Below the pieces are notes generated by a model that was not told the DNA's origin, ran no database searches, and saw only the letters and a list, made by a program, of their open reading frames with translations. A stretch of DNA of 64,000 nt from Oscillospiraceae bacterium (GTDB lineage: Bacteria > Bacillota > Clostridia > Oscillospirales > Oscillospiraceae), in contig JAFQGT010000013.1 in the NCBI GenBank assembly GCA_017415425.1, positions 41,755 to 105,754 of the forward strand. The letters are read 5' to 3'. Below are positions 57,246 to 64,000 of this stretch, in pieces (within the stretch, counting starts at the first letter, position 1; the number at the start of each line of letters is the position of its first letter). The position numbers were made by a program, and so were the translations under genes.

Positions 57246-57964
57246 TGTGCTTCCTCCAAACAAATGCGGGCTATGGTCAGATCCATCGGAGTCGTAACCT
57301 TGATATTGCGCTCGTCACCCTCCACGATCCGCACCGCCATTCCCATACGCTCCACCGCCGAGCAATCGTCGGTAATGGTGGCGTTGTCTTTTTTTGCCTG
57401 TTCCAGCGCGCCCTTCAGCAGGTCAATGTCAAAGACCTGAGGAGTCTGGATCGCTTGCAGGGTGCTGCGATCCGGGGTAGCTGTCACCAGGCCGCCGGAA
57501 ACCACCTTTACGGTGTCCTTCACCGGCACACCGGGCGCTGCTGCGCCGTAGGTACTGGCTGCGCGGACGGTTCGGTCAATCACCGCTTGGGTGATCAGCG
57601 GTCTTGCTCCATCGTGAATGGCTGCCAGCCGGACTTTTTTCGACAGAGCCGACAAGCCGCTACGGACAGATTCCGCCCGATCTGCGCCCCCGACCACTAC
57701 CGCCCGGACTTTATCCATATCCCGGCAAAGAGCCGCGATCTGCTCGATCAGATCTGTACGGGTCACGATCACGATCTCCCGAACTGCATCGCAGGCTTGA
57801 AACGCCCGGACCGAGTGGACCACCATCGGCTCTCCTGCCAGCGGTGCCATTACCTTATCGATGCCACCCATCCGGGAAGCATTGCCGGCGGCCACGATCA
57901 CCGCGCCGCAATACGGCAAAGGCAGCACCTTGCGTATGGCATTTGTTAGTTTGGAAACATCCAT
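57242..57964 (-). CDS. ispD: 2-C-methyl-D-erythritol 4-phosphate cytidylyltransferase
   Basis: A 240-residue MEP-pathway enzyme. [20 protein letters not shown] is the CTP-binding start, [15 protein letters not shown] the substrate segment, and [10 protein letters not shown] the C-terminal motif. It lies one base after murD and is coupled to ispF downstream, giving a murD-ispD-ispF unit that makes cell-wall and isoprenoid precursors. Confidence 0.97.
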   Translation of the reverse strand: MDVSKLTNAIRKVLPLPYCGAVIVAAGNASRMGGIDKVMAPLAGEPMVVHSVRAFQACDAVREIVIVTRTDLIEQIAALCRDMDKVRAVVVGGADRAESVRSGLSALSKKVRLAAIHDGARPLITQAVIDRTVRAASTYGAAAPGVPVKDTVKVVSGGLVTATPDRSTLQAIQTPQVFDIDLLKGALEQAKKDNATITDDCSAVERMGMAVRIVEGDERNIKVTTPMDLTIARICLEEAQ

Positions 57965-57965
57965 A

Positions 57966-59333
57966 TTACAGCTCCTTAATCAGCTTCTTAAAGTACTCTC
58001 CCCGAACCATAAAATTCTTAAACTGGTCAAAGGCCGCAGCTGCGGGGCTCAGCAGCACCACATCCCCCGCCTGGGCGTCCGCTGCAGCTTTGTACACAGC
58101 GGACGTCAGATCGCCGCAATCTATGATCTGCGGATAACCGGTTCTGTAATTGGGCGCATTTTCCACCGCAGCGCGGATCTGCCCGGCGGTGGCGCCGTTT
58201 AAGTACAGTTTCTTTACCCGCTCGCAGATCACCGGCCCTAGCACATCGTAGGGAATGTGCTTATCATAGCCGCCGGCGATCAGCAGCACCTGTTGGCTGA
58301 AACTGTTAAGGCCCGCAATGGTCCGGCTGGGAGAGGAGGCGATGGAGTCGTTATAATAGCGCACGCCGTCTTTGACCCGCACCAGCTCGATCCGATGCTC
58401 CACACCGCCAAACTCCCGGGCTACCTTGCGTATGATTTCGTCTTCCACCAGACCCTCTACCGCCAAAATGGCAGCCATATAATTTTCCACATTATGCACC
58501 CCGGGGATAAGAATATCCCGGGTATCCAAAACCGGATCGCCGTTCCGGCAGATCATATCCCCCTGCAAGCATACGCCGTTTTCGTTGTGGTGCAGGCGGG
58601 AGAAATACCGGGTCCGGCCTTTTCCGGAAAATTCCCTGGTAATGGCATTGTCTGCATTGAGAACCAGCAGGTCGTCCGCCATCTGGAAACGGAACAGATT
58701 CTTTTTCGCCTCCACATATTCATCCATATCCTTGTGGACATCCAAATGGTTGGGTGCCAGATTGGTGACCACCGCCACGTGGGGGCTGCGGCGCATATCC
58801 ATCAGTTGGAAGGAGCTCAGCTCTACCACCGCAAAATCTATCACCTGCATCTCATCCAGCAGGGGCAGCAGGGGCGTACCGATATTGCCACCCAGCCACA
58901 CGGTCTTCCCCGCCGCCTTCAGCATTTCGGAGATCAACGTGGTGGTAGTGGTCTTTCCGTCAGAGCCGGTGACTGCCAGAATGGTACAGGGGCACAGTTC
59001 AAAGAACACTTCCATCTCGCTGGTCACTTCCGCGCCGGATTGACGCAGCTGCTCCAATGCAGGATTGGCAGGATGCATACCGGGGGTGCGGAACACCATA
59101 TCCGCTGCCAGTCCATCCAGATAGGTTTCTCCCACCCGGAGCTGACAACCAAGCTGCTCCAACTCCAGCACTTCTTCCTCCAGCTGTTCCCGTGGCGTTT
59201 TGTCACAACCGATGACCCAGCAGCCATACCGGAGCATCAGCCGCACCAACGGGCGGTTGCTGACGCCCAATCCCAGTACCGCAATGGTTTTTCCCTGCAG
59301 AGAGGTAAAATAATTTTCCAAAATTCGTTCCAT
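57966..59333 (-). CDS. murD: UDP-N-acetylmuramoyl-L-alanine--D-glutamate ligase
   Basis: A 455-residue peptidoglycan ligase adding D-Glu in the cytoplasm. ATG 59333 follows GAGGTGG; the longer frame reads across the promoter. N-terminal VLGLGVSNRPLVRLML, central ATP site VTGSDGKTTTTTLI, NLAPNHLDVHKDMDEY, HRIELV and YNDSIASSPSRT, with the C-terminal ligase domain ending LSPAAAAFDQF. Typical length. Promoter 59372-59400. Confidence 0.98.
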   Translation of the reverse strand: MERILENYFTSLQGKTIAVLGLGVSNRPLVRLMLRYGCWVIGCDKTPREQLEEEVLELEQLGCQLRVGETYLDGLAADMVFRTPGMHPANPALEQLRQSGAEVTSEMEVFFELCPCTILAVTGSDGKTTTTTLISEMLKAAGKTVWLGGNIGTPLLPLLDEMQVIDFAVVELSSFQLMDMRRSPHVAVVTNLAPNHLDVHKDMDEYVEAKKNLFRFQMADDLLVLNADNAITREFSGKGRTRYFSRLHHNENGVCLQGDMICRNGDPVLDTRDILIPGVHNVENYMAAILAVEGLVEDEIIRKVAREFGGVEHRIELVRVKDGVRYYNDSIASSPSRTIAGLNSFSQQVLLIAGGYDKHIPYDVLGPVICERVKKLYLNGATAGQIRAAVENAPNYRTGYPQIIDCGDLTSAVYKAAADAQAGDVVLLSPAAAAFDQFKNFMVRGEYFKKLIKEL

Positions 59334-59371
59334 TCCTGCCACCTCGTCTCGGCAATACTTTTCTAAGATAT

Positions 59372-59400
59372 AGTATAGCCATTTTCCTGTAAATTTGCAA
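59372..59400 (-). promoter_or_regulatory. Promoter of murD
   Basis: Minus strand: TTGCAA (59395-59400), 17-base spacer, TATACT (59372-59377). Its -35 is five bases from that of the divergent PHP-phosphatase promoter. Confidence 0.6.
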
Positions 59401-59405
59401 GATAT

Positions 59406-59434
59406 TTGACAACCGGACCCAAGCGCAGTACAAT
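59406..59434 (+). promoter_or_regulatory. SigA promoter of the PHP phosphatase gene
   Basis: TTGACA (59406-59411), 17-base spacer, TACAAT (59429-59434), giving a short leader of about 25 bases. Confidence 0.8.
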
Positions 59435-59465
59435 AACGGCAAATAAGGCATAAGGACAAGCTATT

Positions 59466-60248
59466 ATGAAAGAGAATTTTCACACCCATACAGCCCGATG
59501 CCGTCACGCCACCGGTACGGAGGAAGAATATGTGCAGCAGGCCATCGCAGGCGGACTGCAGATTCTGGGTTTTTCCGATCACACCCCCTTTCGCTTCCCC
59601 GGCTCTTATTATTCCCATATGCGGATGTATCCGGAGGAACTAAAAGACTATGTGACTACCGTTCTGGCACTGAAAGAAAAATACGCCGGACAGATCGATA
59701 TTCGGCTGGGTCTGGAGGTAGAATACTACCCCGATCGCATCCCTGCCCTGCTGGATATGATCGCGCCGTTTGAGATTGAGTATTTGCTTCTGGGGCAGCA
59801 TTGGTGCGGAAACGAGCAAAACGAGCCCTACAACGGCCGCCCCACCGAGGATGTGGCACTTTTGAGCCGGTATTGCGATCAGGTGATCGCCGGAATGCAG
59901 ACGGGACTGTTTTCCTATGTTGCCCATCCGGACCTGCTGTATTTTGTGAGTGATCCAAAGGCTTACGCCACCCAAATGACCCGGCTGTGTCTGGCTGCCA
60001 AGGAGTTATCTGTACCGCTGGAACTGAATTTCCTGGGTCTGCGGGAGCATCGTCAGTATCCCCGGGAGGATTTCTGGAAGATCGCGGGAGAAATCGGCTG
60101 CCCGGTGGTTTTCGGCTGCGATGCCCACCAGCCACAGCACGTAACGGATGCCCCCTCAGAAAAAACAGCGCTGGAAATGGTAGACACTTACCGGCTGCAG
60201 TTTCTGGATTCCGTTCCTATCCACCCCTGGAGCAACGGGGGTATTTGA
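59466..60248 (+). CDS. PHP-domain phosphatase, histidinol-phosphatase-like
   Basis: A 260-residue protein of the HisK/HisJ class of PHP phosphatases. The PHP metal motif is at the start (NFHTHTARCRHA), followed by GFSDHTPFR, RLGLEVEYYP, LLGQHWCGNE, YVAHPDLLYF and FGCDAHQPQHV, which supply the metal ligands. It would hydrolyse histidinol phosphate to histidinol, but no other histidine gene is adjacent, so another phosphoester substrate is possible. AAGGA lies about ten bases before the ATG. Its stop codon lies inside the -35 box of the rnpB promoter. Confidence 0.85.
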   Translation: MKENFHTHTARCRHATGTEEEYVQQAIAGGLQILGFSDHTPFRFPGSYYSHMRMYPEELKDYVTTVLALKEKYAGQIDIRLGLEVEYYPDRIPALLDMIAPFEIEYLLLGQHWCGNEQNEPYNGRPTEDVALLSRYCDQVIAGMQTGLFSYVAHPDLLYFVSDPKAYATQMTRLCLAAKELSVPLELNFLGLREHRQYPREDFWKIAGEIGCPVVFGCDAHQPQHVTDAPSEKTALEMVDTYRLQFLDSVPIHPWSNGGI

Positions 60249-60273
60249 CAATTGCCTTACTTTGGGTTACAAT
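60245..60273 (+). promoter_or_regulatory. SigA promoter of rnpB
   Basis: TTGACA (60245-60250) containing the stop codon of the upstream gene, 17-base spacer, TACAAT (60268-60273). Predicted start near 60280. Confidence 0.8.
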
Positions 60274-60280
60274 ATTTCAG

Positions 60281-60637
60281 CGACCAGGTCGGACAGCCGC
60301 GGCTGAGCTCCGAAAGGGCTCAGGTGAGGAAAGTCCGGGCTTCACAGGGTAAGGATAACGGGTAACGCCCGCCGGGGGTGACCCCAGGACAAGTGCAACA
60401 GAGATATACCACCTAATAGCGGCAAAGCCGCCGTTAGGCCAGGGTGAAAAGGTGGGGTAAGAGCCCACCCGGCCTATGGAGACATAGGTTTTACGATGTA
60501 AACTCTATCCGAAGCAACACCGTGGGAGAACATATGGCTGACCCGGCCGTTCTCAGGAGGTGGCTGGAACCCGTGAGTAATTGCGGGTCTAGATAGATGG
60601 CTGTCAAGACAGAACCCGGCTTATAGGCCCGGTCGCG
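60281..60637 (+). ncRNA. rnpB: RNase P RNA, bacterial type A
   Basis: The catalytic RNA that trims the 5' ends of tRNA precursors. Helix P1 is closed by CGACC (60281-60285) and GGTCG (60631-60635). Conserved blocks: GAGGAAAGTCCGGGC near the 5' end, ACAGAGATATACC, GGTGAAAAGGTGGGGTAAGAG, and AGATAGATGGCTGTC with ACAGAACCCGGCTTA near the 3' end. Ends are estimated to within a few bases. A strong terminator follows at 60650-60688. Confidence 0.96.
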
Positions 60638-60649
60638 CCCCAAAAAATC

Positions 60650-60688
60650 AGCACCGCAGAAGAATACTTCTGCGGTGCTTTTCTATTT
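60650..60688 (+). terminator. Terminator of rnpB
   Basis: Stem AGCACCGCAGAAG / CTTCTGCGGTGCT with an AATA loop and TTTCTATTT. The opposite strand may also end the P-II operon. Confidence 0.9.
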
Positions 60689-60690
60689 GC

Positions 60691-61023
60691 TTATTCTGCC
60701 TTCGGCTGGGGCGCTGCCAGGCCTGTCACATCGGACACAGGCAGAGAAAATGCAATGCCTTGCGCCTTTTTGCCCATACCCATTCTGTTGTAGAGGGCGT
60801 TGAGCACCTTATCCCGCAGTTCCTTTTCCACCACCATCATCAGGATCTCCTTATCCGCGTGGATGGTAATGCCGAAAAAGGCCGCCTCAGATTCCTTAGC
60901 CACGCCGCGGGCGTTGAGGATCGTGCCGCCCCGGACACCCTGCTCCCGGGCTACATCCATCGCCTCTTCGGCAAAACCGGCATTCACTATAGCAAAAATC
61001 ACTTCGTGGTTGTTGGTTATCAT
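60691..61023 (-). CDS. P-II-like regulatory protein (second)
   Basis: A 110-residue protein of the GlnB/P-II-like ferredoxin fold. It has EVIFAIVNAGFAEEAMDVA, RGGTILNARG, which occupies the start of the T-loop region, and MVVEKELRDKVLNALYNRM; the C-terminal GIAFSLPVSDVTGL repeats a motif in the upstream paralogue. The usual uridylylated Tyr of GlnB was not found. It overlaps the first P-II gene by four bases. P-II proteins usually bind 2-oxoglutarate and adenylate nucleotides and control a membrane partner; here the likely partner is DUF1538. The effector is unknown. Confidence 0.8.
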   Translation of the reverse strand: MITNNHEVIFAIVNAGFAEEAMDVAREQGVRGGTILNARGVAKESEAAFFGITIHADKEILMMVVEKELRDKVLNALYNRMGMGKKAQGIAFSLPVSDVTGLAAPQPKAE

Positions 61024-61394
61024 TGGTTCTCCTCCTTCTTCAGGCGGTTATTACTCAAAAATTGATACAAACTCACACCGATCACACTGGACAGCGGTAC
61101 CGCAAAGGCAATGCCCTTGCCGTTGCGGATGGTGGCAAACTTCTCCTCCAGGCACTGCATAACCGTCTCCACCATATCCTCCCGGACCACGCTGAGGATC
61201 ACACCTTTGTTGATATTCAGACCCAGCATATCAATCAGCTCTGAATTGGCAGTGCCTTTGCCTGCCAAAACGGTCTGAAAATTCACTTCAAACTGGCTCA
61301 ACACATCCAAATAGAACTCGGTCTTGGAGCGGTCCACCACGGTAAATACCAGTTTGAGCTTTTTGATCGCCGATTCGTTCACTGTATTTGCCAT
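61020..61394 (-). CDS. P-II-like regulatory protein (first)
   Basis: A 124-residue P-II-like protein starting at ATG 61394 after a GGGGGCGG site; the upstream in-frame codon at 61442 lies inside DUF1538. Core features: KKLKLVFTVVDRSKTEFYL, GLNINKGVILSVVREDMV, EKFATIRNGKGIAFAVPLSSVIG, and a C-terminal FLSNNRLKK tail. It differs from its downstream neighbour by a longer T-loop-like region (FQTVLAGKGTANSELIDMLG). Two diverged P-II genes directly after one transporter gene suggest a heteromeric or two-signal regulator. Confidence 0.78.
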   Translation of the reverse strand: MANTVNESAIKKLKLVFTVVDRSKTEFYLDVLSQFEVNFQTVLAGKGTANSELIDMLGLNINKGVILSVVREDMVETVMQCLEEKFATIRNGKGIAFAVPLSSVIGVSLYQFLSNNRLKKEENQ

Positions 61395-61407
61395 TCCGCC
61401 GCCCCCT

Positions 61408-62931
61408 TTACATAAAGTTGATGATCTGCTGATCATCTGCATCCAGGATCCGCTTCATAGCCCGCTTCTCCTGAATCCGGTTATGGATGATTCCCCGGAA
61501 GCCCAAAAACTGAATGGTGATCAGCGGAGCCATTGCCACCAGAGCCACCACGCCGAAGGCGTCCCGCAGCACCGCATCGGCACCGTGAGTACCCACACAC
61601 ACGCCGATGGCAAAGGGCAGAACGAAGCCGGAGGTCATCGGACCGCTGGCCACGCCGCCGGAATCGAAGGCAATGGCTGTGTACACAGGGGGAACAAACA
61701 GCGACAGAGCAAGGGACAGGAAATATCCGGGAATGATGCAATAGACCAAAGAGAAATCGAAGACGATCCGTACCATAGACAGAGCGATGGCTGCGCCCAC
61801 ACCGATGCACAGGCCCACCAGCATTGACTTGCGGGTGATATAACCGCCGGTCACTTCCTCCACCTGGGAGTTCAGCACGTGGATGGCCGGCTCAGCCAGC
61901 ACCACCAGAATGCCCATCAGAAGGCCCAACCCTGTAACCAACCAGGGATTCATCGTCGAAAGGGCCATGCCCAGCTTGTAGCCGATGGGCATAAAGCCCA
62001 CATTGACGCCGGTAAGGAAAATCACCAGACCTGCATAAGTGATTACCACACCTACGCCGATCCGCATCAGTTGCCGCATCGGCAGGCGCAGGAAGGCGAT
62101 CTGGCAGCCAACAAAGAACAAGACGATCATACCCAAGGCAATAGCCACCTCTTTGGAAGTATGAGCAGCTGTATGCAAGAAAGAACCGAAAATATCCGCA
62201 TTTACAGAAAAATCCGGCACGGAATAGGACAGATCAGATGTGGAAAAAACACCCAGCAGCAGCACTGCCAGAATGGGGCCTACCGAGCACAGGGCCACCA
62301 TACCGAAGCTATTCTCCTGGGAACGCCGGTCACCCAGCACGCTGGAGATACCCACGCACAATGCCATAATAAAGGGTACTGTGATGGGTCCGGTGGTCAC
62401 GCCGCCGGAGTCAAAGGCCATCGGCAGCAGCGGCAGCCGATCTCCCACCGCCAGCATCAGTGCCAGTGAGAACAGCAGCATATAAAACAGCATCAGGATC
62501 ATTGCCAGCCGACGACGGAACACGATCCGCAAAATGGCAACGATCAAAAATGCGCCCACACCGATACCAACCGCATAGATCAGCACTGTACCGTTCATCA
62601 CGGAGCTGACCTGCTTAGCCAGCACCTGCAGGTCCGGCTCTGCCACGGTGATCAGCAGGCCCATAGCAAAACACACACTCAGCAGCAGCCACAGTTTCTT
62701 CTGCCGGGACAGGCCGGCACCTATGTGAGTACCCATCGGAGTCATTGCCAGATCCGCACCCATATTAAAAAGGCCAATGCCCAGGACTAGCAGAATCGCG
62801 CCTACCGTGAAGGTGATCAGTTCTGTCCGTGTCATAGAAAACCACGGCAGCAGCGCAACCAGATAGACGATCAGTGTGATCGGCAGGGCGGAAATCAACG
62901 CTTCTTTGATTTTCGCTTGCAGCTCTCTCAA
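61408..62931 (-). CDS. DUF1538 membrane protein, internally duplicated
   Basis: A 507-residue integral membrane protein with about 12 hydrophobic segments and two DUF1538 halves. Each half carries the motif FDSGGVTTGP (about residue 178) or FDSGGVASGP (about 428) followed by a helix ending in CVG; other Gly-Ala-rich segments such as MGADLAMTPMGTHIGAG and MPIGYKLGMAL match between halves. This inverted-repeat-like layout is typical of transporters. TTG 62931 follows GGGAGTG. The P-II genes start 13 bases after its stop, so control by P-II proteins is inferred. The substrate is unknown. Confidence 0.88.
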   Translation of the reverse strand: MRELQAKIKEALISALPITLIVYLVALLPWFSMTRTELITFTVGAILLVLGIGLFNMGADLAMTPMGTHIGAGLSRQKKLWLLLSVCFAMGLLITVAEPDLQVLAKQVSSVMNGTVLIYAVGIGVGAFLIVAILRIVFRRRLAMILMLFYMLLFSLALMLAVGDRLPLLPMAFDSGGVTTGPITVPFIMALCVGISSVLGDRRSQENSFGMVALCSVGPILAVLLLGVFSTSDLSYSVPDFSVNADIFGSFLHTAAHTSKEVAIALGMIVLFFVGCQIAFLRLPMRQLMRIGVGVVITYAGLVIFLTGVNVGFMPIGYKLGMALSTMNPWLVTGLGLLMGILVVLAEPAIHVLNSQVEEVTGGYITRKSMLVGLCIGVGAAIALSMVRIVFDFSLVYCIIPGYFLSLALSLFVPPVYTAIAFDSGGVASGPMTSGFVLPFAIGVCVGTHGADAVLRDAFGVVALVAMAPLITIQFLGFRGIIHNRIQEKRAMKRILDADDQQIINFM

Positions 62932-63023
62932 GATTTTTCACACTCCCATTTATTTTTCAAAATTATAACATAACTTCCCGGAAAATCCTAGTGTAAAACC
63001 GGAAATAATTGTAACGAAAGGGT

Positions 63024-63055
63024 AAAGACCCCCAGTCCGAAGACTGGGGGTCTTG
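63024..63055 (-). terminator. Terminator of tuf
   Basis: Stem AAGACCCCCAGTC / GACTGGGGGTCTT with a TTCG loop, just after the tuf stop; the T tract is short. Confidence 0.8.
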
Positions 63056-63076
63056 TAAGCGTTTTGGAATCAAGAA

Positions 63077-64000
63077 TTACTCGTAGATCTCGGTAACAAC
63101 GCCGGAACCAACGGTACGGCCACCTTCACGGATAGCGAAACGCAGGCCCTTCTCGATAGCGATGGGGGTGATCAGCTCAACATTCATAACAACGTTGTCG
63201 CCGGGCATACACATCTCAACGCCCTCGGGCAGGCTGATGATGCCGGTAACGTCAGTGGTACGGAAGTAGAACTGAGGACGATAGTTGTTAAAGAAGGGGG
63301 TGTGACGGCCGCCTTCTTCCTTGGACAGGACGTAAACCTGACCTGCAAACTTGGTCAGAGGCTTGATGGAACCGGGCTTGCACAGAACCTGGCCGCGCTC
63401 GATTTCTTTCTTGTCAACGCCACGCAGCAGAGCACCGATGTTGTCGCCAGCTTCTGCGTAATCCAGTAGCTTGTGGAACATTTCGATATCGGTACAAACA
63501 GTTTCCTTCTTCTCCTCACGCAGGCCGACGATCTCGACCTTATCGTTCTTGTTGATCTGGCCACGCTCAACACGACCGGTAGCAACAGTACCACGGCCGG
63601 AGATGGTGAAGACGTCCTCAACGGGCATCAGGAAGGGCATATCAGCCTTACGGTCGGGAGTAGGAATGTACTCGTCGACAGCATCCATCAGAGCCTTGAT
63701 GCAAGCGTACTCGGGAGCGCTGGGATCGTTGGACTCGGAGATCAGAGCGTTCAGAGCGGAACCCTGGACAACAGGGATGTCGTCGCCGGGGAACTCGTAG
63801 AAGGACAGAGTCTCACGGATCTCCATCTCAACCAGCTCCAGCAGCTCGGCATCGTCAACCAGGTCAGCCTTATTCATGAACACAACGATAGCGGGCACGC
63901 CAACCTGACGAGCCAGCAGCAGGTGCTCCTTGGTCTGAGCCATGGGGCCGTCGGTGGAAGCGATAACCAGGATAGCGCCGTCCATCTGAGCAGCACCGGT
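63077..64000 (-). CDS. tuf: Elongation factor Tu, C-terminal part
   Basis: Partial gene: 308 codons are visible and the N-terminal part (with the P-loop) runs off the right edge. Visible: [14 protein letters not shown], the G4 motif NKADLVDD, G5-like [10 protein letters not shown], then domain 2 ([13 protein letters not shown]) and domain 3 ([27 protein letters not shown]-like [27 protein letters not shown]) ending in EIYE. Codon usage is strongly biased as expected for a highly expressed gene. It delivers aminoacyl-tRNA to the ribosome. Confidence 0.98.
   Translation of the reverse strand, partial: TGAAQMDGAILVIASTDGPMAQTKEHLLLARQVGVPAIVVFMNKADLVDDAELLELVEMEIRETLSFYEFPGDDIPVVQGSALNALISESNDPSAPEYACIKALMDAVDEYIPTPDRKADMPFLMPVEDVFTISGRGTVATGRVERGQINKNDKVEIVGLREEKKETVCTDIEMFHKLLDYAEAGDNIGALLRGVDKKEIERGQVLCKPGSIKPLTKFAGQVYVLSKEEGGRHTPFFNNYRPQFYFRTTDVTGIISLPEGVEMCMPGDNVVMNVELITPIAIEKGLRFAIREGGRTVGSGVVTEIYE

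Noticed and set aside
1-64000. CRISPR arrays, prophage genes, integrases or intact insertion sequences
   Set aside because: No regular direct repeats with unique spacers, no cas, phage structural, integrase or transposase gene was found on reading both strands.

Overview
The window looks like the chromosome of an anaerobic Gram-positive gut bacterium of the class Clostridia, probably near Oscillospirales/Ruminococcaceae. This is inferred from strong AGGAGG ribosome binding sites, canonical TTGACA/TATAAT promoters, many short rho-independent terminators, a moderately GC-rich core, and the gene content: lactate and acetate fermentation enzymes, the cdaA-cdaR and prpC-prkC-rsgA clusters, remA, DUF1538/P-II, and host-glycan amino sugar genes. 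Almost all genes are on the minus strand. The exceptions are rpiB, an LTA-synthase-like gene, lplA, tmcAL, a PHP phosphatase gene and rnpB.

Layout. 1-2106: a sugar operon (rhaM, an ASRT-family gene, a partial M24 peptidase-like gene) divergent from an RpiB/LacAB isomerase. 2078-5141: an AT-richer island with two secreted proteins, the second with a frameshift in its signal peptide, bracketed by two near-identical terminators. 5142-10108: a MacB/LolD-type ABC system and a lone sugar-importer ATPase with a long leader. 10409-15742: a nucleoside ABC importer operon (nupN-nupO-nupP-nupQ) behind a guanine-type riboswitch with its own terminator. 15884-20483: nahK-galE-ROK-nagA for amino sugars; nagB lies apart at 26141. 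20615-26140: a lipoprotein, tRNA-Tyr and tRNA-Thr, an LTA-synthase-like enzyme, and a PadR-DUF1700-DUF4097 envelope-stress-like operon followed by a hairpin-rich repeat. 27054-35500: a 2-oxoacid dehydrogenase complex operon (E2 with three lipoyl domains, E3, fused E1), an MBL hydrolase, a DeoR regulator and lipoate ligase. 35545-40451: ldh, pepT, ackA and tmcAL.

40488-55229 is a long housekeeping cluster reading leftward from cdaA: cdaA-cdaR, then a 270-bp miniature inverted-repeat element, then yicC-remA-gmk-rpoZ-priA-def-fmt-rsmB-rlmN-prpC-prkC-rsgA. 55358-59333 holds a cysteine desulfurase/DUF3343 pair and murD-ispD-ispF. 59466-60637 holds a PHP phosphatase and rnpB. 60691-62931 holds a DUF1538 membrane protein with two P-II-like proteins. 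The window ends inside tuf.

Most interesting: the purine riboswitch with an atypical P2 arm; the DUF1538/P-II/P-II module; repeated TATAAC boxes shared by the DeoR gene and the dehydrogenase operon; the TA-flanked miniature element in the cdaA-to-rsgA cluster; and the homopolymer frameshift in a surface protein's signal peptide preceded by a possible leader ORF. No CRISPR array, integrase or complete transposase was seen.
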